Source of the DNA: Metopolophium dirhodum
Lineage: Eukaryota; Arthropoda; Insecta; Hemiptera; Aphididae
NCBI RefSeq assembly: GCF_019925205.1
Contig: NC_083560.1
Location: 64,307,266-64,371,265, forward strand
Length of the DNA: 64,000 nt
Reading direction: 5' to 3'
Part shown: positions 1-12,500 of the stretch, in pieces
Layout: each line of letters opens with the position of its first letter
How positions within the stretch are numbered: position 1 is the stretch's first letter
Translations under genes and position numbers: made by a program
Notes under the pieces: model-generated
Told to the model about the DNA's origin: nothing
Databases searched by the model: none
What the model saw: the letters and a program-made list of their open reading frames with translations, nothing else

Positions 1-1150
1 ACTTATTTACGTGGAACCTTGTTTTAAATTTTCAATCCTTAGCTACAAAAGTTGAACATTTTATAAATTTTTTACTACAAAATAATTATTAAATTTTAAA
101 TTTGATAAATTTTGTCAAAATTTGAACTTTAAATGCTTACAAAAAAAAATTGTGTACATGTATTTTTAATTTTTTTCAACTGTTATTAGAACGATATATC
201 AGGAGCCTTATATTACATTTCCACGCTTATTTACCCAACAAATAAAATTTTATTGATATTTATAAAAAAAAAAACTAAAAAAATTTAAAACTGACAATGT
301 CCGTAAACAGCTCAAAAAGTGTCAAATTATTTTCAAATATAAACATTCAGTGACATTTTCAAGTATCTACAGTCATACGTTTTTTAATTACAACAAAATA
401 AGAAAATCGTTACACAAGAAATCAAGTGAATAAAAATGTTTGTAAAAATATGAATTTCAAACGCTCATAAAAATATAAATTGACTTGTAGACATTTTTTT
501 TGTTGATTTAGGTAGATAAACTTATGGATAATCTTGTATTACATTTTCAAATCTTGGATAGAAAAAGAAAAATTTTTATGAATTCTCAACTTCTCACTCA
601 AAATAATTTGCTAATTTTCGTGATTTTTTCGTATTTTGTTAATATTTAAACTTTAAATGCTTATAAATAAAAACTGTGACTAAGGATTTTTAATATTTTT
701 CATATATCATTGTTACAATATAGTAGGAGCTTTGTATTAAATTTTCAAACTTTTTTACCCAACAAATAAAATTTTATTGATATTTGTAGAAAAAAAAAAC
801 TAAAAAAAATGGAAACTGAAAATGTCCGTAAACATCTCAAAATAAGTCAAATTATTTGGAAAATGTTATGGTGTGTAGAAAATTCTAGTATAAACATTCA
901 GTCAACATTTCCTGTACCTACAGTCATTTGTTTTCGAGTTACATCAAAAACCAAAATCAATTTTCTCGAATACAGATTTTGCGTAAAATTTCCTGTTTTT
1001 CCTTAATTTTTCTTTTGTTTTTCACGTCGCTTTTGAAAACTACTGGGAAATTTTTACTTTTGACCCCCAAAGTACCAACTAGATTCACTTTCCTATCAGA
1101 AAAGTTACTATTGAAGAAAATCCAAGCACTTTTACTGTCCTAAAAGGTGA
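1..1150. repeat. Two diverged tandem copies of an AT-rich repeat
   Basis: About 108-415 and 633-955 are copies with the same order of blocks: AACTTTAAATGCTTA, TTTACCCAACAAATAAAATT, then AATGTCCGTAAACA and ATAAACATTCAGT. The first of these blocks also occurs, reversed, inside the hAT element near 3715-3745, so the two may derive from related elements. Confidence 0.65.
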
Positions 1151-1188
1151 TGACAGACACAAAAATAAAAAAAAAAATAAAAAATAAA

Positions 1189-1311
1189 ACACACATCATT
1201 GTAAAATCAATACATTCGTTGCTTCGCTCAGAATCTAAAATAATAAAAAATTTAAAAAAACACACATCATTGTAAAATCAATACATTCATCGCTTCGCTC
1301 AGAATCTAAAA
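1189..1311. repeat. Tandem direct repeat of 52 bp
   Basis: Two near-identical copies at 1189-1240 and 1260-1311, starting CACACATCATTG and ending TTCGCTCAGAATCTAAA. Probably the end module of a mobile element; too little remains to name it. Confidence 0.7.
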
Positions 1312-1689
1312 TTATTAAAAACCATGAGATTAATGAAAATAAAATGTTGAAAAATCGTAATCAATTATTGTTTCCAAAGTAAAAAAATAAAATAATAACT
1401 TTTAAACTTCTTTACCAAAAAATAAAATACAATATGTGTAATCCTTGTCTCTGTGAGTCTAAGAAAAAAAACATATTTATGATATATTTATTATCTTAGG
1501 AAATATCGCAATAAACATAAACATAAACAAGTAACTTATCAGTTATCAGTTACTCGATCATTTGTATTAATTAGAACCTGTAGGCTTTAAGCCTGTAAAT
1601 AACTAGTAATTTTCATTTGCATTACAACTATACGATTAAATAGGTAGGTAAATATTACATAAATACTGATTTTCTAAAATGTTTCTATA

Positions 1690-2640
1690 AACAATATTAT
1701 TAGTTTTTGTTCGGGCCATAGATATAATATCAGTTTTTATGGTCTAAAACAGGAGCAAGAAACATATTATGTTTATTAAAATTGGCCACGAGTAAAGCAA
1801 GGATATCTATTGTGGATTCCTGCAATTTACTTTGTCTATCCTTCTGCATTATTAATCGAAATTTCAAAACAAAGTTTAATAGGGAATTTTACACGTTTGA
1901 ATTCGAATGGATATTCATTTATAATCATGAGTATTCTTGGAATGTATACAATTTGACCACTCTCAGCACCAGTAAGAATTTTGGTTTCGATAATATTATT
2001 TTTCAAAGATGAAACTCATAACCTGGTTGCACAACTTGGGAGCATCCAAATTTTGAAAAGAATAATAGGAGCACTGATTTTTAAATCAAGCTTGTGTAGA
2101 GGTAGTCATGATGGATTTAATGAATTCAGGAATTCGATAGGAATTACTTGATTTTGATCAGTAAATGTATCAATAGTAATAAAGTTTTTGGAATTAATTT
2201 CGAACATAGAAAGAACCTTTTCGTTAATTATGTTGACAGTGTCGATTTTAGGGGCCAGAATCACACGTTCACGAAGTCATACATTTGTTTTATTATAAAT
2301 CGCATTTATGTATTATATTGATTTGAGAAATTTGAGGATATTCTTTGTTGATTAAATAATTTTGTTTACGAACCAAAATTGTAGACAACAAATCTATTTG
2401 TACTATGCTATCACCGTTATTCTGGAAAGTTATTCCGTTTCTAATGTCCAAGAGGGTTCGTGAAAAGCGTTCTTCATTATGGTCACCATCAATAGGTGCA
2501 TTCGCATACTGGTTATTAGCATTTTACTAGATAGATTGAGCCACCAGTGTATTCCTATTTTATCGCTTAATATTTCCTGAACAAGAGTTGAGTCCATAAA
2601 CTTATGCTTTAAACTACCTCCGCGAAATACTCAATCATTT
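1690..2640 (-). pseudogene. Decayed Helitron PIF1-like helicase fragment
   Basis: Read on the minus strand across frameshifts and stops, the DNA gives successive blocks of the Helitron helicase C-terminal half. These are, in order: RGGSLKHKFMD; NAPIDGDHNEERFSRTLL with DIRNG; VQIDLLSTILV; VILAPKIDTVNIINEKVLSMF; IEFLNSLNPS; LDLKISAPIIL; NIIETKILTGAESGQIVYIP; and EYPFEFKRVKFPIKLCFEISINNAEG, which matches the family pattern PFEFKRLQFPVRLAFAMTINKAQG. Several stops and shifts break it, and the N-terminal ATPase motifs and Rep domain were not found. It is a dead fragment, likely from an insect Helitron. I see no clear CTRRT end. Confidence 0.75.
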
Positions 2641-3238
2641 AAAAAACACATGAATATCGGATGAGTATTTCCAGAGAACGTGCTTGACAAATATTTCCGT
2701 TTTCAAGTTTATATAATTAGATTTTCACATTTATATAATATATAGATTATTATACGATCAAAATTATTCGTAGTTATTATTACTTTAACTATTAAACATT
2801 TTTGTGTCCAACTATTTATTACTTTACTGTGTTATTATTATTATTAAGTCATCAAATTAAAAAAGTGGAAAAGTTGTTATCTACTAAGCTTCTTGAAAAA
2901 ATTCAAATAGGATTACAGATGTTCTATTCAATTACAAGGACATTCTGTAAAATGTTCATAAGATATGTACATTTTGGTAGAAAACACAGGACTCGTCCTT
3001 AAATAAGTGTTTGATTTTAAGGATAATAATTTAATTTATCGAAACTTTTCCAATGGTGTGGTCCCAAGATATTTTCTGAATTACTTTCACAAGGTGTGCG
3101 CTAGCCTTTGTATAGCGTTGTTGGTTTCGTATACAGTACAATTTTTTACTGTGGTATAAATTAATATTATGGTATTAAACTATAGTTTAATAATACAAAA
3201 CTGTCCTAAAATCATTTTATAATATAAGTACAATTGTA
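2641..3238. other. Intergenic, nothing recognised
   Basis: AT-rich DNA between the Helitron relic and the hAT element. It may include further unrecognisable Helitron sequence. Confidence 0.5.
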
Positions 3239-3246
3239 ATTATATA

Positions 3247-4028
3247 CAGTGGCGTACGCAGGATTTTTCAATAGGGGGGGGGGGGGGGCTTGAAAATTAG
3301 TTACAATTTTATTTTTGTTTTGTCCAGTCTAATAATTTCGGAGTTTATTCGAGGTATTTTAAAATGTTTGTAACTTTTCAACTTTTCTGGTAGAAAAAAT
3401 GCTCTGATCATAAGCTTCGATGCCTAATGTATGTTTTTGGAAGCAAATTGGATCTAGTTGGTACTTTTAGCAGGTTGAAATTAAAAATGCTCATTGATTT
3501 TAAAATAATTGGAGAAAAAAATGAAAATGTATTAAAATTGTTTGGTAACCAGCTTGGTTATACCATCCTCATTTAGATTGTATTTAATTAGTTAAAATTT
3601 TTTTTCTATAAATTTCAATAAAAAATTATTTATCCGGTCAAAAAGCTTAAAAATGTAATTTTTTACTATAGGTAAAAATATTAACAATACATATAGGTAT
3701 CATGGTTATATTTTATAAGCATTTAAAGTTCAAATTTCGTCAAAACCACAGTTAATTTGTATGGCTAGACAATTTAATACAAGGTCTTTCATACTAAATA
3801 GTTCATACTTTTATCGGAAAATTACAGATAATTTTAGGAAAATTGGTATGCAAATATAATGTTTTTTTAAAAATGAATTCATTCTGGTCAGATGTATATG
3901 GAATTTACGTTTTCCTTACTATAGTTGACAGTTGAAACTGGATAAATATTTTTTTTTAAAGTAATATTATACGGGCAATGGGGGAGGCTTCAGCCCGTTA
4001 GCCCCCCCCCCCCCTGCGGACGCCACTG
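3247..4028. mobile_element. Non-autonomous hAT-type element with 8-bp target duplication
   Basis: The terminal inverted repeats read CAGTGGCGTACGCAGG on the left and CAGTGGCGTCCGCAGG when the right end is reversed, each followed by a long G run. Perfect 8-bp direct repeats ATTATATA flank it (3239-3246 and 4029-4036). Length is 782 bp with no transposase frame. CAG-type ends plus an 8-bp duplication are the signature of the hAT superfamily. Confidence 0.85.
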
Positions 4029-4036
4029 ATTATATA

Positions 4037-4449
4037 ATGTAAAAGGTATTTTTAATTGTAATTCAAATAATATACAACAATTAATAATGTATAATTATTC
4101 AGAAAATAATAATAATCCTAAAATAAGGCCATAATTTATCACACATCACTGATAATTTCTATACTATACGTATAATATATTAATATACTATACTACTCGT
4201 ATTTGTATAAAATTTAAACAAAATAAGTTTCAAAAGATGTCAGTTTTTTTTTTATTCAACTAAAAATATAACTTGTACAATGGACATAGCCATGGTCCAC
4301 GTCCATGGTGTTTTAATATACTAGCTAGTATATTATTATGTCGGAAGTAGTAATGAATACGGTTTAGAACGTATACCACATAAGTTGACAATCATAATAT
4401 GTTAAAATTCAAGTAAAAGTGTATTATATTATTGAGTGATTCAATATCT
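4037..4449. other. Intergenic, nothing recognised
   Basis: AT-rich, downstream of the Ser gene. A second AATAAA on the minus strand lies at about 4254-4249, so it may still be transcribed. Confidence 0.5.
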
Positions 4450-5182
4450 ATTGTTATACGCGCGTCGATTTATTATTGCAGATTTTTTTTTTAACGCGGC
4501 GTAATATATAGGCAAAACAGGTACACAACCGCGTTGACAAGCATAATTTTAAATATGGTTTGGATTAACCTACAACATTTTTTGTGGCGTACAATGATAC
4601 TTCTTATATTATTTTCACGTCTTAAAAAAGTATTGGAATATTTATGACGTTCGTCTATATCAGTATATACTATTAAATCAAGCAGTGGGTGGATACGTGA
4701 AGCGGGTAAGCACTAAACGACAATAATGTAACAACGCACTTGTCGTCCAACGAATAGAATATATTTGTTGCAAATCTTACAGTTTAAACGATACAGACAC
4801 GCAACGCACGTACATAGCGAGGCGTACAATATTTATATATACAAATATGAACCGTTGTTCGGAGAAAAAAATCGTTATCATCATCCCTGTAGACAATAAT
4901 ACAAATTAAAAAATGTATATTAATAATAATAATAAAAATAATAATTAATCATTATGATAATCAGTAAAAAATAATATTGTAGTATAATAGTCCACGTACA
5001 ATATATAATTAGGCTTGCGTTTTGGGTAGGGGTGAGAGAGAGTTCAAAACACACACGTTTGCAGGCTAACATACATGACGCGACGTATACGTATATAGTA
5101 AATGGCAAGCGTACCGCCGGTAGTTATTTAAAAAAAAAATTATGAAATTAAACATACTAATAATAATGATAATAATAAGGAT

Positions 5183-5248
<66 letters not shown>

Positions 5249-5445
5249 AAAAAAAAATAAAAAAAAATAAAAAAAAATAATATACGGGTATTACACATTA
5301 TATAATATATATAAATAATAAAAATAAAAATATATATTATACATAGTGACTACAGGTAATTAATAATGTTGAAAATTTTTAAATATACAAAAACAGTTTT
5401 AAAAAAAAGTACAAAACTTGGTGTTTTAATAAGAGTTGATACCTC
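4450..5445 (-). other. Probable Ser 3' untranslated region and poly(A) signal candidates
   Basis: No canonical AATAAA lies on the minus strand in the first 900 bp after the stop. The first is at 4474-4469, and another is at about 4254-4249. An ATTAAA variant lies only about 20 bp after the stop. The true 3' end is not determined. The interval includes the AAT repeat at 5159-5280. Confidence 0.35.
5159..5280. repeat. AAT microsatellite and 10-bp A-rich tandem
   Basis: (AAT)n to about 5250 followed by three copies of a 10-mer, A8TA-like. Lies just downstream of the Ser stop codon, probably in the 3' UTR. Confidence 0.9.
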
Positions 5446-6515
5446 TTACACCAAAACGGTGAGCGATGGTGAAGCAGCTTCGTCGTCACCATCTTCTGAG
5501 CTGTGGTTGTTATTGTTGTTGTTGCTGCTGTTATTGTTATTCGGTGTTGAGTGCAATAATGACGCCGCATAATTGTGTTGCTGCTGTTGATTATGATACT
5601 GTTGCTGGCTAGGTTGTACGTGTTGGTTAAGAACGTCTCCACGATTGCGGTGGTTGTACTGTTGCGCTGGTCCTTGCTGCTGCTGATGCTGTTGTTGATG
5701 TACCGGTATCTGAAGTTGTTGGTGTGCGAGTTGTAATTGTTGTTGAAGTGGTAGTTGATGTTGCTGATGTATTGGTTGCTGTTGTTGTTGCTGGTGTATC
5801 GGTGATTGTTGTTGACGTTGTTGTTGCATTAGTTGTAGTTGCCGTCGCTGTTCATTGTCCACGTTCAAAGTCTTTTTGCACAACAATAATGGTTGCGGTG
5901 CTGCTGCAGCCAATGGCCGTTGTTGTTGCTGTGGTTGTTGATGTTGTACTGGTTGTTGTTGTTGTCGAGGTACGGCTACAGCTACAGATCTAACAGCAGC
6001 TACTGGCGGTAATGCCACGTTTGTTGTTTTCTCTCCACTCTTTTCGTCGTCTACATTCATTCCATCGTTATCACTGCCACCGTTCAGATGCTGTTTGCGA
6101 TGCAGTTCTGGTGAAGATCCGTCATCAGCTGAGGTGACATTGCATAAAGGGTGAACGATGCTGACTCGTGAACAACTAAGAGACGATCCCGCCGACAAGT
6201 TATTGCGTCCACAGCCACTGCCACCGTAGTCACCGCCGGCGGCCGTCACGGCAACCCGATTGCCGCCAGTCACCAATCGCTTGAGGTTCTCCTCGTTTTG
6301 ACGCCGCACCAGTGACAACATCAAACTGTCACCGCCGGCCACTGAAGGGTCAACGACAGCGGATGAAGAATCCGACGTCGTTTGTCCACCGTTCGATTTC
6401 CTCCTGGTGCTGCTCCGGAAACGTAGTAACAGGAACGCCGCGACCGCTAGTACAGTGGCCAACGCTCCGCAGGCCACGCCAACCGTCCAATAGTAGTAGT
6501 AGTAATGCCGGTAAT
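5446..6515 (-). CDS. Ser: Ser coding exon 15: transmembrane helix and Gln-rich cytoplasmic tail (aa 1347-1702)
   Basis: Acceptor GTTTCACAG|ATTACC, stop TAA at 5448-5446. It starts DYRHYYYYY, then the single transmembrane helix WTVGVACGALATVLAVAAFLLL and a basic stop-transfer RFRSSTRRK. The tail carries QNEENLKR (about 1419-1426), shared with fly Serrate. From about residue 1531 to 1662 it is dominated by Gln (about 55 of 130 residues) with His and Pro, followed by Asn runs and an acidic patch. It ends SLTVLV; fly Serrate ends TVMV and vertebrate Jagged1 ends in a known PDZ ligand, so the end may bind a PDZ protein. Several Lys residues near the membrane could be ubiquitinated for Mindbomb/Neuralized-driven endocytosis (family knowledge). 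Confidence 0.95.
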
Positions 6516-9500
6516 CTGTGAAACCATAAGTCTGGTATTAGTCTTATTATTTCGGTGGTGGGAATAACCACGATTCGTTAGCACTTAGATGACGACATTT
6601 GATGAATTATAAATTAAAGTTCGTGGTAAGCTGCGACAGCATAAAAAAATGAAAAAGGCGTATTTTGGTGGCCTATAATTTATAACTTGGTTCCTAACAT
6701 TTCTTTGCGCAAATAAAGCCACTTGATTGCAGAACGTTATATTCACTGTACTGTATTTTTATAATAATGATACGGGTAAAAAACAAGGAAAATATATTAT
6801 ATAGGTATGTTATTGTTAATAAAATTCTAATACCATGATAACAAAAACCTTACGAAAAATCGGTCAGAAACAAAAAATATTGTTCCCATCCCAAGAACAT
6901 AATAATTATTATGTCAAAAATAAATAATGAAATGTAATAAGAATTCATATCAGAAGAGCCTTAGCAGTAACCAAAAACACATAACCATACACCTATAAAC
7001 TTTACTATAATAGGTTTGCACTATATCTGATCAGTTATCATCCACACATATTATGTTTATCGAGTAAATGAAAGAAAGAATATCAATGATGAATTACTGT
7101 ACACTTATTTTCTTTAAATTTCAGTTATCAACCAGAAACACATGTGTAGATAGGTTAATGTCATCAACATTTCATTAATCAATTAACAATATTTATCTAG
7201 GAATATATTATAAAAATAATATAAATAATAACAATAATTACTAATAATATCAATTGTATTATCAGATATTTTTTTTATTTGGCCATAAGCGTGTATTTTA
7301 CTACTTTGTCTCTTTTATCTTTCACTCCATCTCGTCCCTTGACTTATCTAAGCACTGTCCATTACCTTATTGGTAATATCCATTTAACTGCCTCAGTTAA
7401 TAAATGGTCGCTGATTCATATACTTCAACCGGGTTGTCGCAAAATGCATTCATACATTAATATAATAATATCGCCCAAACTGCAGTATATTTATAAATTA
7501 TGCCACTCAAGTGAAGCTTACTCAAAACTGCGTCGCCAAAATACGCTTAATTACTATCTTGGATATCGGTCAACACGAGCACTTACCATCATTGGAAGAC
7601 CCTGAGGAATTTGCCGGAACGGGCGTCGAATGCGATTCCGCTGTCGCGCCACCTCCTAGGGCAACGTCCACTACGGCGGCCGTTAAGAACGCCAGCGCCG
7701 CCGCGTCATCGTAGTCGTCGACACCGCTGTTCAGTGTCGGGCGAAGGCGATGGCCAGCAGTTTGAACTTTTTTCGTCGAAGTCACCGTTGATCCGGCCAC
7801 AGTGCCGCCATTGAGTCGTTTATAAAGCGTTTGGACGGCCCGACCTACGACCGCTGCAACATCGATATCGTCGTCCTCTGCCGCCGTTGCTGTGATCCGT
7901 CGCTGGTATTGTTGCTGCTTATCCGTCACGACCGCCTAACAGGTACACACAATAAGTAAATAATTCAGATTTCTGGTACTGAATGTAATCGGGTGATCAA
8001 ACACCAAAATTGAAAATTTAAACTAATATTTTCGAGCTCAAAATCGTTGTTAATCGGGTTAATAAATAGTTTGGGAAAACTTAATTTTAAAAGTATGTAT
8101 ACCAATTTAATTTACTAACGTACACAATATTATTATAATACTATAACAATACGACTGTATAACTTTATGGTCATTATAACTTCCAAAATGAGTTATAGCT
8201 TATATTATTTTTTAGACAGTTGACCAGCCTTAAAATGGTTCATTTCTCTTAAAAGGTTAGACATATAGTGTTTGCATATTATATTTATAATTATTATTAT
8301 TGTTATCGTTAAAAGGTAAACTAGAAATCGTAGAGTTTAAATATCACATGATTTATTATATTTATTATTGTACGTACCAAAGACACTCGAATGGTGACGC
8401 GGCGCCGTCGTCGTCGGCGGCGGGTATTGCCGCTACTTCCGGAACCACCACTGCCGATTCGGTCGTCATCGTTATTATCTCGCTGATCCTCGGCCGCTTC
8501 GCACATGACGTACACTCGATTTCGTCGGTACTCCACGTCGTCCTCTTGGCTCAGGTCGTCGTCGTCGCTACTGCGCACCCATTCTCTGGCCAGCAATCGA
8601 CGAAGACTGTGGCACACGGCTGATACTCGAGTACCACGCCGCAGACGCGCCGGGTCCAGTGTAATGCGCAACCGGCCGCATGCATCACCACGCCGACGGC
8701 GGTGCTGCTGGTGTGGCAGACGTTTGTCACCGGCCACGCCGTTTGGCAGACAGTGTTGGACCACCGACGGCCACACCGTCGTGGGTGAACCGTCGTCGTC
8801 GTCATCATCGTCATCCCCGTCGTCATCCACATCACTGTCGTCCACCACCGCTGTCGCGCACTGACCCCGGCGACGACGCCTCGGCCACGAACCCACGGCT
8901 AAGTAAGCGCTGTGGTCGTCCTGGCCACCATCGTCATCGTAACCATACCGCAGCCGAACATCGTCTCTGTCACGATCAGCGTCCACGCCACCACACGGTG
9001 GACGCAAACACTGTCGCCACAAAAGAAGAGTGTCCACCGCAGTGGCTGTTCCGTCGGTCTCTCCTCGCTTGTCCAGGTCATCTTCAAGTAGTTCCTCATC
9101 GTCCATGTCGTCTATGATCGGTACGCACACCTGCAAAGAACATAAGACACATTTGATTTATTATATCACAATACCAATATAAATTAGGGATGGGTTGGAT
9201 TTTCACGAATTCGAACTTGCTTTTTCTCTAATATTTCGAAATTATTAATTTCAAACTTGAATTGGATAACCAGATATTTATAAAATCGTTAAAACTGACC
9301 ATATGGTTATATTTTATGAAATTTGGAGGTTCGAGAATCCATCTCTAAATTATCATAGCAGGCGATGCATCGTCCGTTGATTGCATTGACCACAAATGCA
9401 TATACGACGGGTAATAATAATACGTGGTGAAAGTTACCTGGTTGGTGCCGGTGCAAGGCATAACGCCGCTCAGACAGTCGAAAGTCGCGGGTCCACACCA

Positions 9501-12500
9501 CATGTTGGTGCACGACATCACGGCCGACTTGTCGTCAACGTTGTCGACCATCGCCGATTTAGAGCTGCACTTGCACTCGTTGCAACCGTCGTCAGCGATC
9601 CAGTGCTTGCGCCGATGACGGCCGCCTCCGCACATCGCCGTGGCGCCGTCGTCGTCGATCTTCTGTTGATCCACGTTCGCTACTGTTGACGCTGTAACGA
9701 CACAAAAGGTATACATGAATAAAAATTAATCGACCCGCGTTACAATTATGATACCATGTACACCGCGAACATGACATGACAACGACGTCTCATAAATTTG
9801 TCGACGGCAATAAACTACAGCGAACGTCGATGAAATATTATATTATATTTACATCGGTGAATGGGTGGGGGAGAGGGGTGTATATAAGGTGTAGGGCACG
9901 TTGTAACGATAACACGATACTGTATAATATTTCAGTTTATAGGCGGACGCAGGCGATGAAGTGCGTTCTTTTCGTACCAAAAACTCAAAACCCGGCGCGC
10001 ATATATTATAATAAATAAATAAATATATAAATACGTGCGCGCGTGCATATCTATAATATGTATTAATAACACGACGCGCGCGCCCGCGCTTGTAAAACGA
10101 CGACGATGGTCGCGGCCGCGTCCAGTCAGCGGGGCGCCGAACTGACGGAGCTTACACGCCGCCGCCGCCGATTGTTTTTCAGTTCTCGCGGGACGAGACC
10201 GGCGCACGACGGACGACGACGTTTTCCCATTAGACCCCCGCGGACGCCGTAACGACGGCCGCGCAGCAGCACGCCGTCGATGAGAAACCACCGCCGTCGT
10301 AGTTTACGACGGTCGCCGCCGCCGTGCTGCACCGCACGCACGCACACGAACCGGCACACGGACGCACACGTTTTCACAAACAGATCGGCCGCGAGACGGC
10401 GGTCATTATTATTATAACGACGTGCGGTGCAGCTATTCGGCGGGTTAGGTGACTCGGTGGATGCAGCAGGGAGCGGGGAGCGGGTTATTATTATTATTAT
10501 TATTATCATTACTCGTCCGCCGTTATTTGTTGTTTGTAGGCGGCGGCGGCGGTTTCGAATTTATACATTATTCAAACATAAAATACGTACAAATATAATA
10601 TTACGTATATTATAATATGCACCGCCGACGCGGAGAGACGAACGACGACCGATGACGTGCTGCACCGCCGCCGCTGCTGACGGACGAGCGTTATTGCCGC
10701 CGCATAATATTATACCGGACGATTCTGGCGGCCGCTCGCGCCCGCGCGCGCGCGTTCGAAATAGTGCGCGGAGCGCGGTCCCAGCATGACACCGCCGCGT
10801 TTACCTGCTGGACACCACCACTGCACCGCGGCGTGCGCGCACATTTAATAAGGAGATTTCGTTTAAGTTTTTTTTAAAGTATATATAATAAATTACGTAA
10901 AAAATCGATATATACACGCTGGGTATATACACTATATTATAATATTATACCGCGAGGCTGTGTATAATAATATAATATATGAATGACAGGAAGGAAAAAA
11001 AACTGTACGTAAATTAGAAATACGTCGTCCGCGTGTTTTCACATAATCATCGACTACACGCGTTGGGGTCTCAGAGATCATGATAGTCGCGGGAGGGGTG
11101 ATAGAGAACACAGAACAATCCTTTCGTTTATGTGTGTATATAATATATATATATGTAAATAAATTATTTATGACAGATAAAGGTACATCACCCGAACGAG
11201 TATTTCCATATCGGTACGAGACGTGATCACGACATAACATCATTAAATACTGACGTGCGGTGCAGCAGTTTGTCGTTTTCTAACTATATTGTTGGCACCA
11301 CAAATCTCAGTTTCGAAAGGCTCTATCGCGGAATTTTAATAATATTTGTTGTGAATTGTACATAAGTCTTGCTAACTTTGTATTGCCAATAATTGTAACT
11401 TCACCTATACCTAACAAATGTCTAATCTTAACGGTGTCGTAATTCTTGAAGCTGCACCTCTGAATTCGTATACCATGTTATAAATTACGGATTAAATAAC
11501 TTGTTATCAGCGTCCAATAAGTTGATTGGGTAAATTTATAAAATATTTTTATTCAATAATAATTAGCAGATTTAAAGATCACGAAAATATTCATAAATAT
11601 TACTAGAAATTATTATACCTACGTTATTCTAAACTCGTTACTTATTAGTTATTACAATTCAATCGAGCCCCATACATCATCGTATATATATATATAAAGT
11701 GCACACAAAATAATTATTCATAGAGCCATACAACTGTTGATAAGTTTTTTCCTATGATATCAGATATTATAAGTTTTTTTTAATAAAACATTTTGGTGAA
11801 GGCTGTAGTTCCTTCCCCCCTAAATTTTAACCTATTATGGGTGATAGAAAAAATAATAATGCTATAATAGCTAGTACATACGATAAAAAAGCACTCACCT
11901 TTATAGTTGTCATCGTCTTCGTCACCGTATGGCTTCTGCTGTTGTCGCCATGTCGTCGTCCCCGGCAAGCCGGCACCCGGTCGACGGTTAGTGGCCACCG
12001 GCGTGATCGCGGTGCTACGCTGCAGTGGTGGCGTCGACGGAGATCTAGTACTGGCCACCGTAGTCGTTGTCGTCGTCGTCGGTGCGGCCGTCGTGGTTGT
12101 GGTAGTCGTGGTTCTCGTGGTTGTCGTCGTGGTCGCGGCCGTAGACTTGGTGGCCCCGGCGACACTGCCATCGGCGGGCACGGTACAGTTCTTACCATGC
12201 CACGACCAACCATCCCCACTGCACTGGCAGTAATAATCATCCGGCGTGTTCAGACACTGGCCGCCGTTCCGACATGGGTTCGGCGTACAATGGTCCCTGT
12301 CGATCTGTCAACACGATAAAGCACGATGTAAAGTTAGAAAAAAAAATAATAATTACTGAACATAAAGTCCACGGCGAGTACAAAGTTTTCATTAAAAAAA
12401 TATCACTGGAGTTCTAATTGAATGGAAGATGAAATTTTATAATTATATCAACGACACGTTTTCATTTATAACTATACATAATAGAAAATGTTTTTCATCT

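Noticed and set aside
5724..5993. Val-rich plus-strand frame
   Set aside because: Antisense shadow of the Gln-rich tail of Ser exon 15.
8505..9117. Plus-strand Ser/Arg/His-rich frames
   Set aside because: Antisense shadows of Ser exon 13, which has splice sites, phase and homology.
9325..9345. GGTTCGAGAATCC resembling a tRNA B box
   Set aside because: No A box, no cloverleaf pairing and an extra base in the motif. It lies in an intron of Ser.
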